Of a DNA stretch of 64,000 nucleotides, positions 1-8,465 are shown piece after piece; position 1 is the stretch's first letter; each line of letters starts with the position of its first letter. The notes below the pieces were generated by a model. That model had not been told where the DNA came from and did no database searches. It worked only from the letters and a program-made list of their open reading frames with translations. Position numbers and translations under genes: made by a program. The stretch is taken from positions 434,001 through 498,000 of the forward strand of contig NZ_MZMO01000001.1 of NCBI RefSeq assembly GCF_002240565.1, read 5' to 3'. The stretch comes from Clavibacter michiganensis subsp. insidiosus. GTDB taxonomy: Bacteria; Actinomycetota; Actinomycetes; Actinomycetales; Microbacteriaceae.

Positions 1-96
1 CGCGGCGCGGAGGAGGAGATCGTGATGGGCGACGTCACCCTGTGCTGCAGCACGACGTGCTCGTCGAGCGGCAACGGCCGGCAGCAGCAGCGCTGA
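1..96 (+). CDS. LAP/TOMM precursor peptide, 5'-truncated by window edge
   Basis: The frame is open from base 1 and ends at TGA 94-96, so only the last 31 codons are visible. After an acidic stretch (EEE) and the segment VMGDVTL comes CCSTTCSSSGNGRQQQR, a core packed with Cys, Ser and Thr that a YcaO/SagB system can cyclise to azoles, followed by a polar tail with no modifiable residue after the third Ser. Ten bases further on lies the cyclodehydratase partner gene, and the full biosynthetic set follows on the same strand. The leader is cut off, so leader motifs and start cannot be read. The core resembles streptolysin S-type cores in style (adjacent Cys, then TTC) but not in sequence; the RCTCTTIISSSSTF-type plantazolicin core is absent. 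Identity as precursor is inferred from composition plus position. Confidence 0.8.
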   Translation, partial: RGAEEEIVMGDVTLCCSTTCSSSGNGRQQQR

Positions 97-106
97 TCGC
101 CCCCGC

Positions 107-1018
107 ATGGATTCGTCGACCACGTACTCGGTGAGTCCCCGCTACGCCGTCGGGGAGGTGGAGGACACCCTCCACCTCCTCGGCGGTCGCGAGCTGGTCT
201 CCCCGCAGCTGCCCTCGGGCGACGCCGTCTCCGCGGTGTCGCGCCTCCTCTCCCGTCCCTTCACCCGCGCGGACCTCGACCGGGCGTTCGCCGCGCACGC
301 CCCCGCCGTGGCGCACCTGGTCGACGAGCTCGTGCTGCGCGACGTCGTGGTCGGGGCGCCGACCGGCTCCGCGGGATCCGTCCCCGACGAGCTGGCGCAC
401 GTGCTCGACGAGGCGCGGCGCAACGGCGGCGACCGCACCGGGCTCGGTCCCGTGCGGGATCCCGCCTCGCCCGCGCGGGTGGCGCTCGTGGGCGACATGA
501 TCCCGTCGCTGCTCACGGGCCTCGCGGAGGCGCTCCCCTCCGCCGAGCTCGGCGACGAGGACGACGCCGACCTGGTCATCGCGGTGGGCACCCGGCATGT
601 CCTCCGTGACGTCGGGGCGCGCATGCACGTCGCCGGGCGCCCGTGGCTCCCCGTGCACCCGTTCGACGGCCGGTTCCAGCTCGTCGGGCCGGTCGTCGTG
701 CCCGGCGAGGGGCCGTGCCTCGAATGCGTCGCGCTGCGCTGGGCGTCGACCACGCCGTTCGCCGCGGATCACGCCGCGGCGGCCGACGCGGTCGCCGTCG
801 TGCCGCGCGACCCGAGCCTCGACGCCATCACGGCCGGGTTCGCCGCGCGCTACGCCGCCCGGTGGATCCACGCGCACGACTGGCTCGTCGCCAGCACCGT
901 GCTCGTGATCGAGCCGAAGGTCATGGAGGCGGAGGCGCACGCCGTGTTCCGCGTCGCGCGCTGCGGCACGTGCGGCCCGCGCCCCTACGGCGGCGTGGCC
1001 TCGCCGTGGCGGGCATGA
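107..1018 (+). CDS. TOMM leader-binding cyclodehydratase partner (SagC/E1-like C protein)
   Basis: 303-residue protein of the bacteriocin cyclodehydratase partner family, which binds the precursor leader and presents the core to YcaO. The N-terminal part is compatible with a winged-helix leader-recognition domain, and the rest with a ThiF/E1-like fold. Two CxxC pairs, C204/C207 (CLEC) and C286/C289 (CGTC), form the structural zinc site typical of this family. It starts 10 bases after the precursor stop; no clear Shine-Dalgarno is visible, so translation may be coupled to the precursor. Its stop overlaps the YcaO start by ATGA, as in clusters where C and D proteins act as a complex. Confidence 0.85.
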   Translation: MDSSTTYSVSPRYAVGEVEDTLHLLGGRELVSPQLPSGDAVSAVSRLLSRPFTRADLDRAFAAHAPAVAHLVDELVLRDVVVGAPTGSAGSVPDELAHVLDEARRNGGDRTGLGPVRDPASPARVALVGDMIPSLLTGLAEALPSAELGDEDDADLVIAVGTRHVLRDVGARMHVAGRPWLPVHPFDGRFQLVGPVVVPGEGPCLECVALRWASTTPFAADHAAAADAVAVVPRDPSLDAITAGFAARYAARWIHAHDWLVASTVLVIEPKVMEAEAHAVFRVARCGTCGPRPYGGVASPWRA

Positions 1019-2277
1019 GCCGCGGCGGCGCGGGCGTCGTCAGCCCGTACACGGGACTCGTGGAGCACGCGCACCCCATGGCCTTCACGCCCGACGCCAT
1101 CCCGGACGCGCTCTACTCGGGCCGCTCCGCGGACACGGGGTTCCTCACCGGCACGGAGACCGAGCGCTTCAGCATGGGGCCGGGCGGGTCCCGGATGGAG
1201 GCGCGCCGCTCCTGCATCGGCGAGGCCGTCGAGCGCATGTCGCTCGCGGGCGCGCCCGGCGGATTCCGCGCGCCCCTCGGGGCCGACGCCCGTCAGGTGG
1301 GGCCGGACGCCTTCCAGCGCTTCCATCCGACGCAGCGCGAGGATCCGGCCTTCCACTACGAGCGCGCCCAGCCGGGCGACCTCCTCACCTGGATGCCGGC
1401 GCGGTCGCTGCACCGGGGCACGACCGTCCACGTGCTGGCGCAGCTCGTGGTGTTCGACGACCCGCACCGCGCGGACGGGCACCGGGAGCCGCACGTGGAG
1501 CCGGCCACCTCGTCCGGCGTCGCGGCGGGGCCGCACTTCGGGTTCGCCGCGGGCCGCGCGGTGCTGGAGCTCATCGAGCGCGACGCGTTCCAGCGCATGT
1601 GGCTGCGCGGATCCACGCCCCCGGGCTTCGACTGGCGCGGCAGCCCGCGGCTGACCGACGCGACGCTCCGCGAGCTGGAGCGCCTGGAGGAGCTGTGCGG
1701 CCGGTTCGGGGCGTCGTTCTCGGTGCGCGTGCTGGACGCGGCGGCCGACGTGCCCGTCCTCCTCGCGGTCATGCGCAGCGACCGCATCGGCGTCGCGGTG
1801 GGCTGCGCGGCGGACTTCCGGCTCGACCGGGCGATCCTCAACGCGGTCCGCGAGGCGCTGCACACCCACAACTGGTGCCTGCGGCTGCTCGCGGAGCCGA
1901 CGATCGACCCGGCCGACGTGGTCGAGTTCGAGGACCACATCCGGCTGCACTGCCGCCCATCGGCGCGCCCGCTCACGGCGGCGCTCGACGCGTCGGACGC
2001 GCGGGTCGCGGCCGTCGGCGGCCCGGCCAGCTGGGCGGAGGTCGTCGCCGGGCTCGACCGCGAGGGCATCGAGGTGCTGCTCGCGGACATCACGGCACCC
2101 GAGGTGCGCGCGGCCGGCTTCCACGTGGTGCGCGCGCTCAGCCCCGACCTGGTGGCGCTCGACGTGGTGCACGCCGCGCGGTTCCTCGGGCACCCGCGCC
2201 TCTATCGGCGGTGGCGCGACGGGCCCGCGATCGACGGGCCGGCCGACCTCGTCCGCGTCCCGCACCCGTTCCCGTGA
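1015..2277 (+). CDS. YcaO-domain azoline-forming cyclodehydratase (D protein)
   Basis: 420 residues from the ATG that overlaps the preceding stop; the frame is open further upstream, but the overlap start fits family length. YcaO proteins use ATP to activate the peptide backbone so Cys/Ser/Thr side chains cyclise to azolines. The Glu-rich ATP/Mg-binding elements are visible: E70 and E73 in CIGEAVERMS, and E185/E188 in AVLELIERDAF. The C-terminus ends in a Pro-rich PHPFP, matching the PxPxP tail that places the last proline near the active site in azoline-forming YcaOs. It would act with the preceding leader-binding protein on the precursor at 1-96. Confidence 0.92.
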   Translation: MSRGGAGVVSPYTGLVEHAHPMAFTPDAIPDALYSGRSADTGFLTGTETERFSMGPGGSRMEARRSCIGEAVERMSLAGAPGGFRAPLGADARQVGPDAFQRFHPTQREDPAFHYERAQPGDLLTWMPARSLHRGTTVHVLAQLVVFDDPHRADGHREPHVEPATSSGVAAGPHFGFAAGRAVLELIERDAFQRMWLRGSTPPGFDWRGSPRLTDATLRELERLEELCGRFGASFSVRVLDAAADVPVLLAVMRSDRIGVAVGCAADFRLDRAILNAVREALHTHNWCLRLLAEPTIDPADVVEFEDHIRLHCRPSARPLTAALDASDARVAAVGGPASWAEVVAGLDREGIEVLLADITAPEVRAAGFHVVRALSPDLVALDVVHAARFLGHPRLYRRWRDGPAIDGPADLVRVPHPFP

Positions 2278-2335
2278 CGGCCTGCCCCGCCCGTCCCCGC
2301 CGCCGTCCCACCGCCCGCCGCACCAGGAGGATCCC

Positions 2336-3304
2336 ATGAGCACCATCGAGACCGACGCCGCCCGCGACCGGGCGGAGGCCCCATCGGGTCCGTCCGCGGC
2401 GGCGGATCCCGGCACGCCCGCGTCCCCGCGCTCCCTCGGGAGCGTGGGGCCGATCTTCAGCGTCGGGGGCGCCGTCGACCGGCCCGCGGGCGACCCCGCT
2501 GAGGACTTCCACGAGGCGTCGAAGATCACGCGGATCACCCACCCCGGCTGGACCGACGTGCGGTACGCGCACCAGATGGCGAAGGAGGCGCAGGGCGTCG
2601 CGGACGCCGGTCCGGGCGGGGCCACCTCCGCGCCGCGGCTGCTCCCGGCCCGGCCCCTCCCGCGCGCGCTCCCGCTGCGGCACGAGCTGGGCACGACGCT
2701 GGCGGCGCGTCGGTCGGCGGAGCCGCGCACGCTCGGGCGGCCGGTCGAGCTGGCCGAGCTCGCCACGGTGCTGCGCCTCGCCTACGGCCCGCGCGGCGAC
2801 GGCACGCCGGGGCGGTTCGTGCCCTCGGGCGGCGGGCTGTACCCGCTCGACCTGCACGTGGTCGCGCGCTCGGTGGTGGGGCTCGAGCCGGGGATCCACC
2901 AGCTCGACCCGCTGGAGGAGACGCTCGTCGACGTGTCCGGGCTCGATCGCGACGGGCGGCTCGCGCGCTTCCGCCGTGCCGCGCCGTCGCTCATGGCGCC
3001 GATCCCGGAGACCGCCGCCGTCACCGTCGTCATCACGGGCAGCTTCGAGCGCTCGCGCTGCAAGTACGGGCTCCGCGGCTACCGGCTCACGCTGCTCGAG
3101 GCGGGGCACGTGGGGCAGAACGCGCTCCTGGTCGCGACCGCGCTGGGGCTGCCGGTGCTGGGCTGGGTCGGCTTCGTGGACCACGAGCTCGACGCGGTGC
3201 TCGGGCTCGACGGGGTGACGCAGTCGTCCCTCTACGCGATCTCGTTCGGCGGCGCGGAGCCGGGCGCGCGGCGCTTCGCCGAGGAGGAGGCATCCCATGA
3301 CTGA
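2336..3304 (+). CDS. SagB-type FMN-dependent azoline dehydrogenase (B protein)
   Basis: 322 residues; a strong AGGAGG Shine-Dalgarno sits just before the ATG. It belongs to the nitroreductase-fold SagB family, which oxidises azolines to aromatic azoles using FMN. The middle carries family signatures: HEASKITRITHP near residue 62, GGGLYPLDLHVVAR in the core, and LRGYRLTLLEAGHVGQNAL in the FMN-binding half. The first ~45 residues are Ala/Pro-rich and probably disordered. It follows the YcaO gene by 58 bases, and its last 8 bases overlap the ABC ATPase gene. Its presence predicts oxidised thiazoles/oxazoles in the product. Confidence 0.9.
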   Translation: MSTIETDAARDRAEAPSGPSAAADPGTPASPRSLGSVGPIFSVGGAVDRPAGDPAEDFHEASKITRITHPGWTDVRYAHQMAKEAQGVADAGPGGATSAPRLLPARPLPRALPLRHELGTTLAARRSAEPRTLGRPVELAELATVLRLAYGPRGDGTPGRFVPSGGGLYPLDLHVVARSVVGLEPGIHQLDPLEETLVDVSGLDRDGRLARFRRAAPSLMAPIPETAAVTVVITGSFERSRCKYGLRGYRLTLLEAGHVGQNALLVATALGLPVLGWVGFVDHELDAVLGLDGVTQSSLYAISFGGAEPGARRFAEEEASHD

Positions 3305-4253
3305 CGCGGTGGAGCTCGAGGGGATCACCCGCACCTTCGGCCGGACGCGCGCGCTCGACGCCGCGTCCTTCTCCCTCGCGCCGGGGCTCGTGCACGCGCT
3401 GCTCGGGCCGAACGGATCCGGCAAGACCACGGCCATCGACGTGCTCACCGCGACCCGCCGCCCCGACGCGGGTCGGGCGCGCGTGCTCGGCCACGACGTG
3501 CGGCGCGGCGGGCCCACGGCGGCGCTCGTGGCCGTCATGCCGCAGGCGCTCGCGTTCCCCGAGTACCTGACGGTCCGCGAGGTGCTGGCGCTCGCGCTCG
3601 TGCCGCACGCCGCCGCGCTCACGCCGGCCGCGGCCATCGACCGGTTCGACCTCGACCGTCTCGCCTCGCGCCAGACCGGCGGGCTGAGCGGCGGCGAGCG
3701 GCGGCGGGTCGCGCTCGCGTGCGTGGTGGGTGCGGGGACGCCCGTCGTGGTGCTCGACGAGCCCTCCGCGGCGCTCGACATCCCCGGCCGAGCCGCCGTG
3801 CGCGACGCCATCGCCGCGGTCCGCGACTCCGGGCGCACCGTGCTCCTCGCGTCGCACGACATGGAGGAGGTCGCGGCGCTCGCCGACACCGTCGTCTGCC
3901 TCGACCACGGGCGGGTCGTCGGCCACTGGACCGCCGCCGACTTCCGCGGTCTGGCCGGCGTGCGGCGGATCGGCTTCGACGCGACCGCGGCTGAGGCGCG
4001 GCGCCTGCTCTCCTCCGGCGCGGTGCCCGAGGCGGGGGAGGAGCCGCGCGGCCTCGAACGGATCCGGTGGGTCATCGACACCGACCGCTCCGACGTCGTC
4101 GCCGGGCTCGTGCTCGCCGCCGTGCCGCAGCCCCGCCTCACGGTGGTGGAGCCGGGCCTCGGGGAGATCGTGGAGCGCGTGTTGGCGGGCGGCGCGGAGG
4201 CGATCCCCGCGGATCCGTCGCGCGCCGCCAATGCGATGGGAGGCACCCGATGA
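3297..4253 (+). CDS. ABC exporter ATP-binding subunit (LAP export/immunity)
   Basis: 318 residues. Walker A GPNGSGKT at residues 37-44, ABC signature LSGGE at 130-134, and Walker B VVVLDEP around 150-156 are all intact, so it should hydrolyse ATP. The C-terminal ~90 residues beyond the ATPase resemble the extension of drug/bacteriocin-export ATPases. It overlaps the SagB gene upstream and the permease gene downstream (ATGA), giving one translationally coupled unit. By position it powers export of, and probably self-protection from, the azole peptide; the substrate is inferred from context only. Confidence 0.9.
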   Translation: MTDAVELEGITRTFGRTRALDAASFSLAPGLVHALLGPNGSGKTTAIDVLTATRRPDAGRARVLGHDVRRGGPTAALVAVMPQALAFPEYLTVREVLALALVPHAAALTPAAAIDRFDLDRLASRQTGGLSGGERRRVALACVVGAGTPVVVLDEPSAALDIPGRAAVRDAIAAVRDSGRTVLLASHDMEEVAALADTVVCLDHGRVVGHWTAADFRGLAGVRRIGFDATAAEARRLLSSGAVPEAGEEPRGLERIRWVIDTDRSDVVAGLVLAAVPQPRLTVVEPGLGEIVERVLAGGAEAIPADPSRAANAMGGTR

Positions 4254-5023
4254 CGACGACGTCCCGCCCCGCCGCCGCCCGTCGGTTCCCCATCTACCGC
4301 GCCCACGTCGTGAGCGAGCTCGCGCAGAACGCGCGCATGCCGGCGTTCGTGCTGCCGCTCCTCGCCTACCCCGTGCTCATCTACGCGGTCGTCGGCCTGC
4401 CGCAGGGCGGCCCGCCGAGCGCGCGGCTCAGCGTCCTGCTCGGCTACGTGCTGTTCTCGGTGCTCGGCACGGTGACGTTCCAGTTCGGCGTCGGCGTCGC
4501 CTCGGCCCGGGAGTCGCCGTGGGAGCGATGGCTGTTCACGGCGCCGGTGCCCGCGTGGATCCGGCTGGCCGCCAAGCTCACGGTCGCGTGCGTCTTCGGC
4601 GTCGTCTTCGTGATCCCGGTGGTCGCGGTCGGGATCCTCGTGGGCGGCGTCCGGGTGGATGCGCCCACCCTCGGCGCCGTCGCGCTCGCCGTGCTCGCCG
4701 GCGCCGTGCCGATGGCGCTGCTCGGCCTCGCGATGGGCTACTGGTTCCCGGCCCGCGGCGCGCTCGGCCTCGCCAACCTCGTGTACCTGCCGCTGTCGTT
4801 CGCGGGCGGCCTGTTCACGGGCGGCGACACGAGCGGCACGCCGTGGGCGTCGCTCACGGTGCTGCTGCCGACCGGCGCGTGGAGCACGCTGACGAGCGCC
4901 GCCGCCCGGCAGGACACGGCGGCGATGGGGATCCCGCTGATCCTCCTCGCGGCGTGGGCGGTGCTGCTCGGCGGCATCACGCTCGCGGGCTACCAGCGCA
5001 CCCAGTCGGCGAACTTTCGCTGA
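4250..5023 (+). CDS. ABC-2 type permease (LAP export)
   Basis: 257-residue integral membrane protein starting at the ATG that overlaps the ATPase stop. About six hydrophobic segments can be read, beginning with FVLPLLAYPVLIYAVVGL near residue 28 and ending near the C-terminus, the usual ABC-2 permease topology. It is paired with the ATPase at 3297-4253 as a half-size heteromeric exporter. It is the last gene of the azole-peptide unit; no leader protease, CAAX protease or methyltransferase gene follows before unrelated genes start. Confidence 0.87.
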   Translation: MTTTSRPAAARRFPIYRAHVVSELAQNARMPAFVLPLLAYPVLIYAVVGLPQGGPPSARLSVLLGYVLFSVLGTVTFQFGVGVASARESPWERWLFTAPVPAWIRLAAKLTVACVFGVVFVIPVVAVGILVGGVRVDAPTLGAVALAVLAGAVPMALLGLAMGYWFPARGALGLANLVYLPLSFAGGLFTGGDTSGTPWASLTVLLPTGAWSTLTSAAARQDTAAMGIPLILLAAWAVLLGGITLAGYQRTQSANFR

Positions 5024-5140
5024 CGGCGCCCCGGGAGCGGGCGCGGCCCGGTGTGTAGCGTGGATCCCGCGCGCCGTCACCGGGCCGCGCCACCGCACCA
5101 GCACCAGCACCGTCACCGTCACCGTCGACGAGAGGGAACC

Positions 5141-6205
5141 ATGCCCCAGATCACCACCCCCGTAGCGCTCTTCACCGGCCAGTGGGCCGACCTGCCGCTG
5201 GAGGAGGTCGCCCGGCTCGCGAGCGGCTGGGGCTTCGACGCCCTCGAGATCGCGTGCTCCGCCGAGCACCTCGACGTGTGGCGTGCGGCCGAGGACCCGG
5301 CGTACCTCCGCGGCCGCCTGGAGATCCTCGAGCGCCACGGCCTCCAGGTGCACGCGCTCTCGCAGCACCTCACCGGCCAGGCCGTGTGCGACGACCCCAT
5401 CGACTTCCGGCACCAGGCGATCCTCCGCTCCAAGGTGTGGGGCGACGGCCAGGCCGAGGGCGTGCGGCAGCGCGCGGCGGAGGAGCTGAAGCTCACGGCG
5501 AAGGCGGCCGCCGGGCTCGGGGTCACGCGCGTGACGGGCTTCACCGGATCCCGCACCTGGCCGTACGTCGCGATGTTCCCGCCCGTGCCCGAGTCGGTCA
5601 TCGACGCCGGCTACCAGGACTTCGCCGACCGCTGGAACCCGATCATCGACGTGTTCGACGACGAGGGCGTCCGGTACGCGCTGGAGGTGCACCCGAGCGA
5701 GATCGCCTACGACTACTGGACCACCCGTCGCACGCTCGAGGCCATCGGGCACCGCCCCGGCTTCGGCCTCAACTGGGACCCGAGCCACATGATGTGGCAG
5801 GGCATCGACCCGGTCGGCTTCCTCCTCGACTTCGCCGACCGGATCTACCACGTGCACGCCAAGGACACCCGGGTCACGTCGGACGGCCGCGGGGGCCGGC
5901 TCGGCTCCCACCTCCCGTGGGGGAACCCGCGCCGGGGCTGGGACTTCGTCTCGGTCGGCCACGGCGACGTGCCCTTCGAGCGCGCCTTCCGGGCGCTCCG
6001 GAGCATCGGCTACGACGGTCCCGTCTCGGTCGAGTGGGAGGATGCGGGGATGGACCGCCTGCACGGAGCCCCCGACGCCCTCGCGCAGGTGCGCTCCCTC
6101 CTCTGGCCGACGCCGGACAGCCTCTTCGACTCGGCGTTCGCGGCCAACCGCGACGACGCACCGGGCGCCGCACCCGCCGACGGCACCACCGGATCCACCG
6201 CGTGA
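5141..6205 (+). CDS. Xylose isomerase-like TIM-barrel sugar phosphate isomerase/epimerase
   Basis: 354 residues from the ATG preceded by AGAGGG; the frame opens earlier but this start has the ribosome site. The sequence is a TIM-barrel AP-endonuclease-2/xylose-isomerase family member. Metal and substrate ligands appear in ALEVHPSEIAYDY, LNWDPSHMMWQG, YHVHAKD and SVEWEDAGMDR. Such proteins isomerise or epimerise sugars or inositol derivatives; the substrate cannot be told. The stop overlaps the GTG of the TolB-like gene, so the two are probably an operon. The 5' leader 5092-5130 holds short ACC-AGC and ACC-GTC direct repeats. Confidence 0.85.
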   Translation: MPQITTPVALFTGQWADLPLEEVARLASGWGFDALEIACSAEHLDVWRAAEDPAYLRGRLEILERHGLQVHALSQHLTGQAVCDDPIDFRHQAILRSKVWGDGQAEGVRQRAAEELKLTAKAAAGLGVTRVTGFTGSRTWPYVAMFPPVPESVIDAGYQDFADRWNPIIDVFDDEGVRYALEVHPSEIAYDYWTTRRTLEAIGHRPGFGLNWDPSHMMWQGIDPVGFLLDFADRIYHVHAKDTRVTSDGRGGRLGSHLPWGNPRRGWDFVSVGHGDVPFERAFRALRSIGYDGPVSVEWEDAGMDRLHGAPDALAQVRSLLWPTPDSLFDSAFAANRDDAPGAAPADGTTGSTA

Positions 6206-7140
6206 CGCTGCGCGACGGCCAGCTGGCCCGCCTCCTCGTCGTCGACGTGGAGACGGGCGCCGAGCGCATGGTCGCCGAATCGGCCGTGCTGCACATCGAG
6301 GCGCCGAACTGGACGCCCGACGGCCGCTGGCTCGTCGTGAACGCCGAGGGCGGGCTGTGGCGGCTGCCCGCACCGTCGGCCGAGGATCCGGATCCGGACC
6401 TCCCCGAACCCGCGGTCGACTTCCACGCGGTCGACCTCGGCGGCGTGCCGCCCATCAACAACGACCACGTCTTCTCGCCCGACGGCGCGCACGTCTACGT
6501 CTCCGGCCGCGACGGCCATCTCTACAGCGTCCTCTGGAACGACGGCGCGGGCGGCGAGGGCCGGCGCATCACGGCCGACCGGGATCCGGAGCTCGGCTTC
6601 AAGAACTACCTGCACGGCGTCTCGCCCGACGGCACGACGCTCAGCGTCATCGGCGGCCAGCTCGACGCGCGCGGCGAGTGGACCACGAACATCCACCTCG
6701 TGCCCGTCGACGGCGGCCCCACCACCCAGCTCACCGACGACGGCTTCCCCGACGACGGCGCCGAGTTCTCGCCCGACGGCGGCTGGCTCTACTTCAACTC
6801 CGAGCGCGGATCCGACCTCCCGGGCCACGCGCAGCTGTTCACGATGCGCACCGACGGCTCCGACACCCACCAGTTCACCTCCGACGAGCGCGTCAACTGG
6901 TTCCCGCACCCGTCGCCCGACGGCGAGCACATCGTCTACCTGTCCTTCCCGCCCGGCACGCTCGGCCACCCGGCCGACCGCGACGTGATCCTCCGCGTCA
7001 TCGACCGGCAGAGCCACCGCACGCGCGACCTCGCGGCGTTCCCCGGCGGCCAGGGCACCATCAACGTCACCAGCTGGGCGCCCGACTCGCGCCGGTTCGC
7101 GTACGTCGCCTACCCGTTCGAGGCGCCGAGCCTGACCTGA
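6202..7140 (+). CDS. TolB-like beta-propeller protein
   Basis: 312 residues from the GTG overlapping the isomerase stop. Repeated blades with SPDG or TPDG turns are visible (WTPDGRWLVV, FSPDGAHVYV, VSPDGTTLSV, FSPDGGWLYF, PSPDGEHIVY), the WD40-like PD40 pattern of TolB propellers. No signal peptide is seen, so unlike Gram-negative TolB it is probably cytoplasmic. Coupling to the sugar isomerase suggests a joint, unidentified carbohydrate role. Propellers of this kind may be binding scaffolds or degenerate peptidase domains; no catalytic triad is apparent. Confidence 0.82.
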   Translation: MTLRDGQLARLLVVDVETGAERMVAESAVLHIEAPNWTPDGRWLVVNAEGGLWRLPAPSAEDPDPDLPEPAVDFHAVDLGGVPPINNDHVFSPDGAHVYVSGRDGHLYSVLWNDGAGGEGRRITADRDPELGFKNYLHGVSPDGTTLSVIGGQLDARGEWTTNIHLVPVDGGPTTQLTDDGFPDDGAEFSPDGGWLYFNSERGSDLPGHAQLFTMRTDGSDTHQFTSDERVNWFPHPSPDGEHIVYLSFPPGTLGHPADRDVILRVIDRQSHRTRDLAAFPGGQGTINVTSWAPDSRRFAYVAYPFEAPSLT

Positions 7141-7193
7141 CCCGGGGTCGGGCGGCCCGGGCGCGCGATCCGCGGAGCGTAGGCGCAGGCATT

Positions 7194-7208
7194 TCCCCGG
7201 TATGGGGA
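7194..7208. promoter_or_regulatory. Small inverted repeat upstream of the TerC gene
   Basis: TCCCC-GGTAT-GGGGA forms a perfect 5-bp-arm inverted repeat about 80 bases before the TerC start. It could be an operator or a short hairpin. No conserved manganese (yybP-ykoY) riboswitch core is recognisable around it, so a metal-sensing role is not supported. Confidence 0.25.
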
Positions 7209-7288
7209 GACCCTGCATGGGATCATGGAGGCGTCCGCGCGCCACCTAGCCGTTCCGATTCCCGTCGGCCTCATCACCGGAGACCCCC

Positions 7289-8317
7289 GTGAACATCACC
7301 ACGACCACCTGGCTCATCACGATCGCGGTCACCATCGCGTTCTTCGTCTACGAGTTCTTCACCCACGTGCGCAAGCCGCACGAGCCCACCATCGGCGAGT
7401 CCGCCCGCTGGTCGGCCTTCTACATCGGCCTCGCCCTGATCTTCGGCGTCGGCATCGGCGTCACCAGCGGCTGGGGCTACGGCGGCGAGTACTTCGCCGG
7501 CTACCTCACCGAGAAGGCCCTGTCGATCGACAACCTGTTCGTGTTCCTGCTGATCATGACCGGGTTCGCCGTGCCGCGGAAGTACCAGCAGAAGGTGCTG
7601 ATGATCGGCATCGTCATCGCCCTGATCATGCGCGCCGGCTTCATCGCGCTCGGCGCCGCCCTCATCGAGAACTTCTCCTGGGTCTTCTACATCTTCGGCG
7701 CGCTGCTGTTCGTGCTCGCGTACCAGCAGATCAAGGGCGACCACGGCGGCAACGCGGCGGACAACCTGTTCGTGCGCATCGCCCGCCGGATCCTGCCCGT
7801 CCACGACGACTTCGTCGGCGACCGCTTCACCACGAAGATCGACGGCAAGCGCTTCGTCACCCCGCTGCTGCTCTGCGTCATCGCGATCGGCTTCGTCGAC
7901 CTGGTGTTCGCGCTCGACTCGATCCCCGCCATCTACGGCCTCACGAACGAGGCCTACATCGTGTTCACCGCGAACGCCTTCGCGCTGATGGGCCTCCGCC
8001 AGCTGTACTTCCTCATCGGCGGCCTGCTCGAGCGCCTCGTGTACCTGTCGCAGGGCCTCGCGGTGATCCTCGCGTTCATCGGCCTCAAGCTGGTGCTGCA
8101 CGCGATGCACGTCAACGAGCTGCCCTTCATCAACGGCGGCGAGCCGATGCTGTGGGCGCCCGAGATCCCGATCTGGTTCTCGCTCCTCTTCATCGGCGCG
8201 ACCATCACGGTCGCCACGGTCGCGAGCCTCGCGAAGACCCGCGGCGACAAGCAGAAGAAGGATCGCGCGAGCGTGGACGGCGAGACCGTCACGCGCGCGA
8301 CGGACGAGAAGCACTAG
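7289..8317 (+). CDS. TerC/Alx family integral membrane protein
   Basis: 342 residues starting at GTG. TerC family proteins are 7-9-helix membrane proteins linked to tellurite resistance and, in Alx and bacillary members, Mn2+ export. The family signature LTEKALSIDNLFVFLLIM and the second acidic helix FALDSIPAIYGLT are both intact, giving the paired Asp residues thought to line the metal path. The C-terminus is a charged Lys/Arg tail. No tellurite cluster (terB/D/Z) is nearby, so a general metal-homeostasis role is likelier. It is followed by a strong hairpin terminator. Confidence 0.9.
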   Translation: MNITTTTWLITIAVTIAFFVYEFFTHVRKPHEPTIGESARWSAFYIGLALIFGVGIGVTSGWGYGGEYFAGYLTEKALSIDNLFVFLLIMTGFAVPRKYQQKVLMIGIVIALIMRAGFIALGAALIENFSWVFYIFGALLFVLAYQQIKGDHGGNAADNLFVRIARRILPVHDDFVGDRFTTKIDGKRFVTPLLLCVIAIGFVDLVFALDSIPAIYGLTNEAYIVFTANAFALMGLRQLYFLIGGLLERLVYLSQGLAVILAFIGLKLVLHAMHVNELPFINGGEPMLWAPEIPIWFSLLFIGATITVATVASLAKTRGDKQKKDRASVDGETVTRATDEKH

Positions 8318-8339
8318 CCCCGCGCACCTCTGCATGATC

Positions 8340-8368
8340 CGGGCCCGGCGCACCACGCGCCGGGCCCG
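8340..8368 (+). terminator. Rho-independent-type hairpin after the TerC gene
   Basis: A perfect 12-bp stem (8340-8351 with 8357-8368, 5-base loop ACCAC) of almost pure GC lies 23 bases after the TerC stop. There is no T-tract, as is common in high-GC actinobacteria. Confidence 0.75.
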
Positions 8369-8465
8369 TCGTCGTGCGGGGCCGCGTGCACGGCCCCGAC
8401 GCTCCCGATGGTGCCGCCCGTGCGCTGCCCGCTCGCCTGGTGCGTCGACCTGCCAGCATCACGCG

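Noticed and set aside
1..5023. Plantazolicin-type cluster
   Set aside because: The core lacks the RCTCTT-ISSSS pattern and no methyltransferase or protease of that type is visible.
2138..6373. A 1411-codon open frame on the minus strand opposite the LAP genes
   Set aside because: Arg/Ala/Pro-rich translation with no motifs; a shadow of well-supported plus-strand genes in very GC-rich DNA.
7141..7288. Possible manganese (yybP-ykoY) riboswitch before the TerC gene
   Set aside because: The conserved junction blocks of that class are not recognisable; only a small inverted repeat is present.
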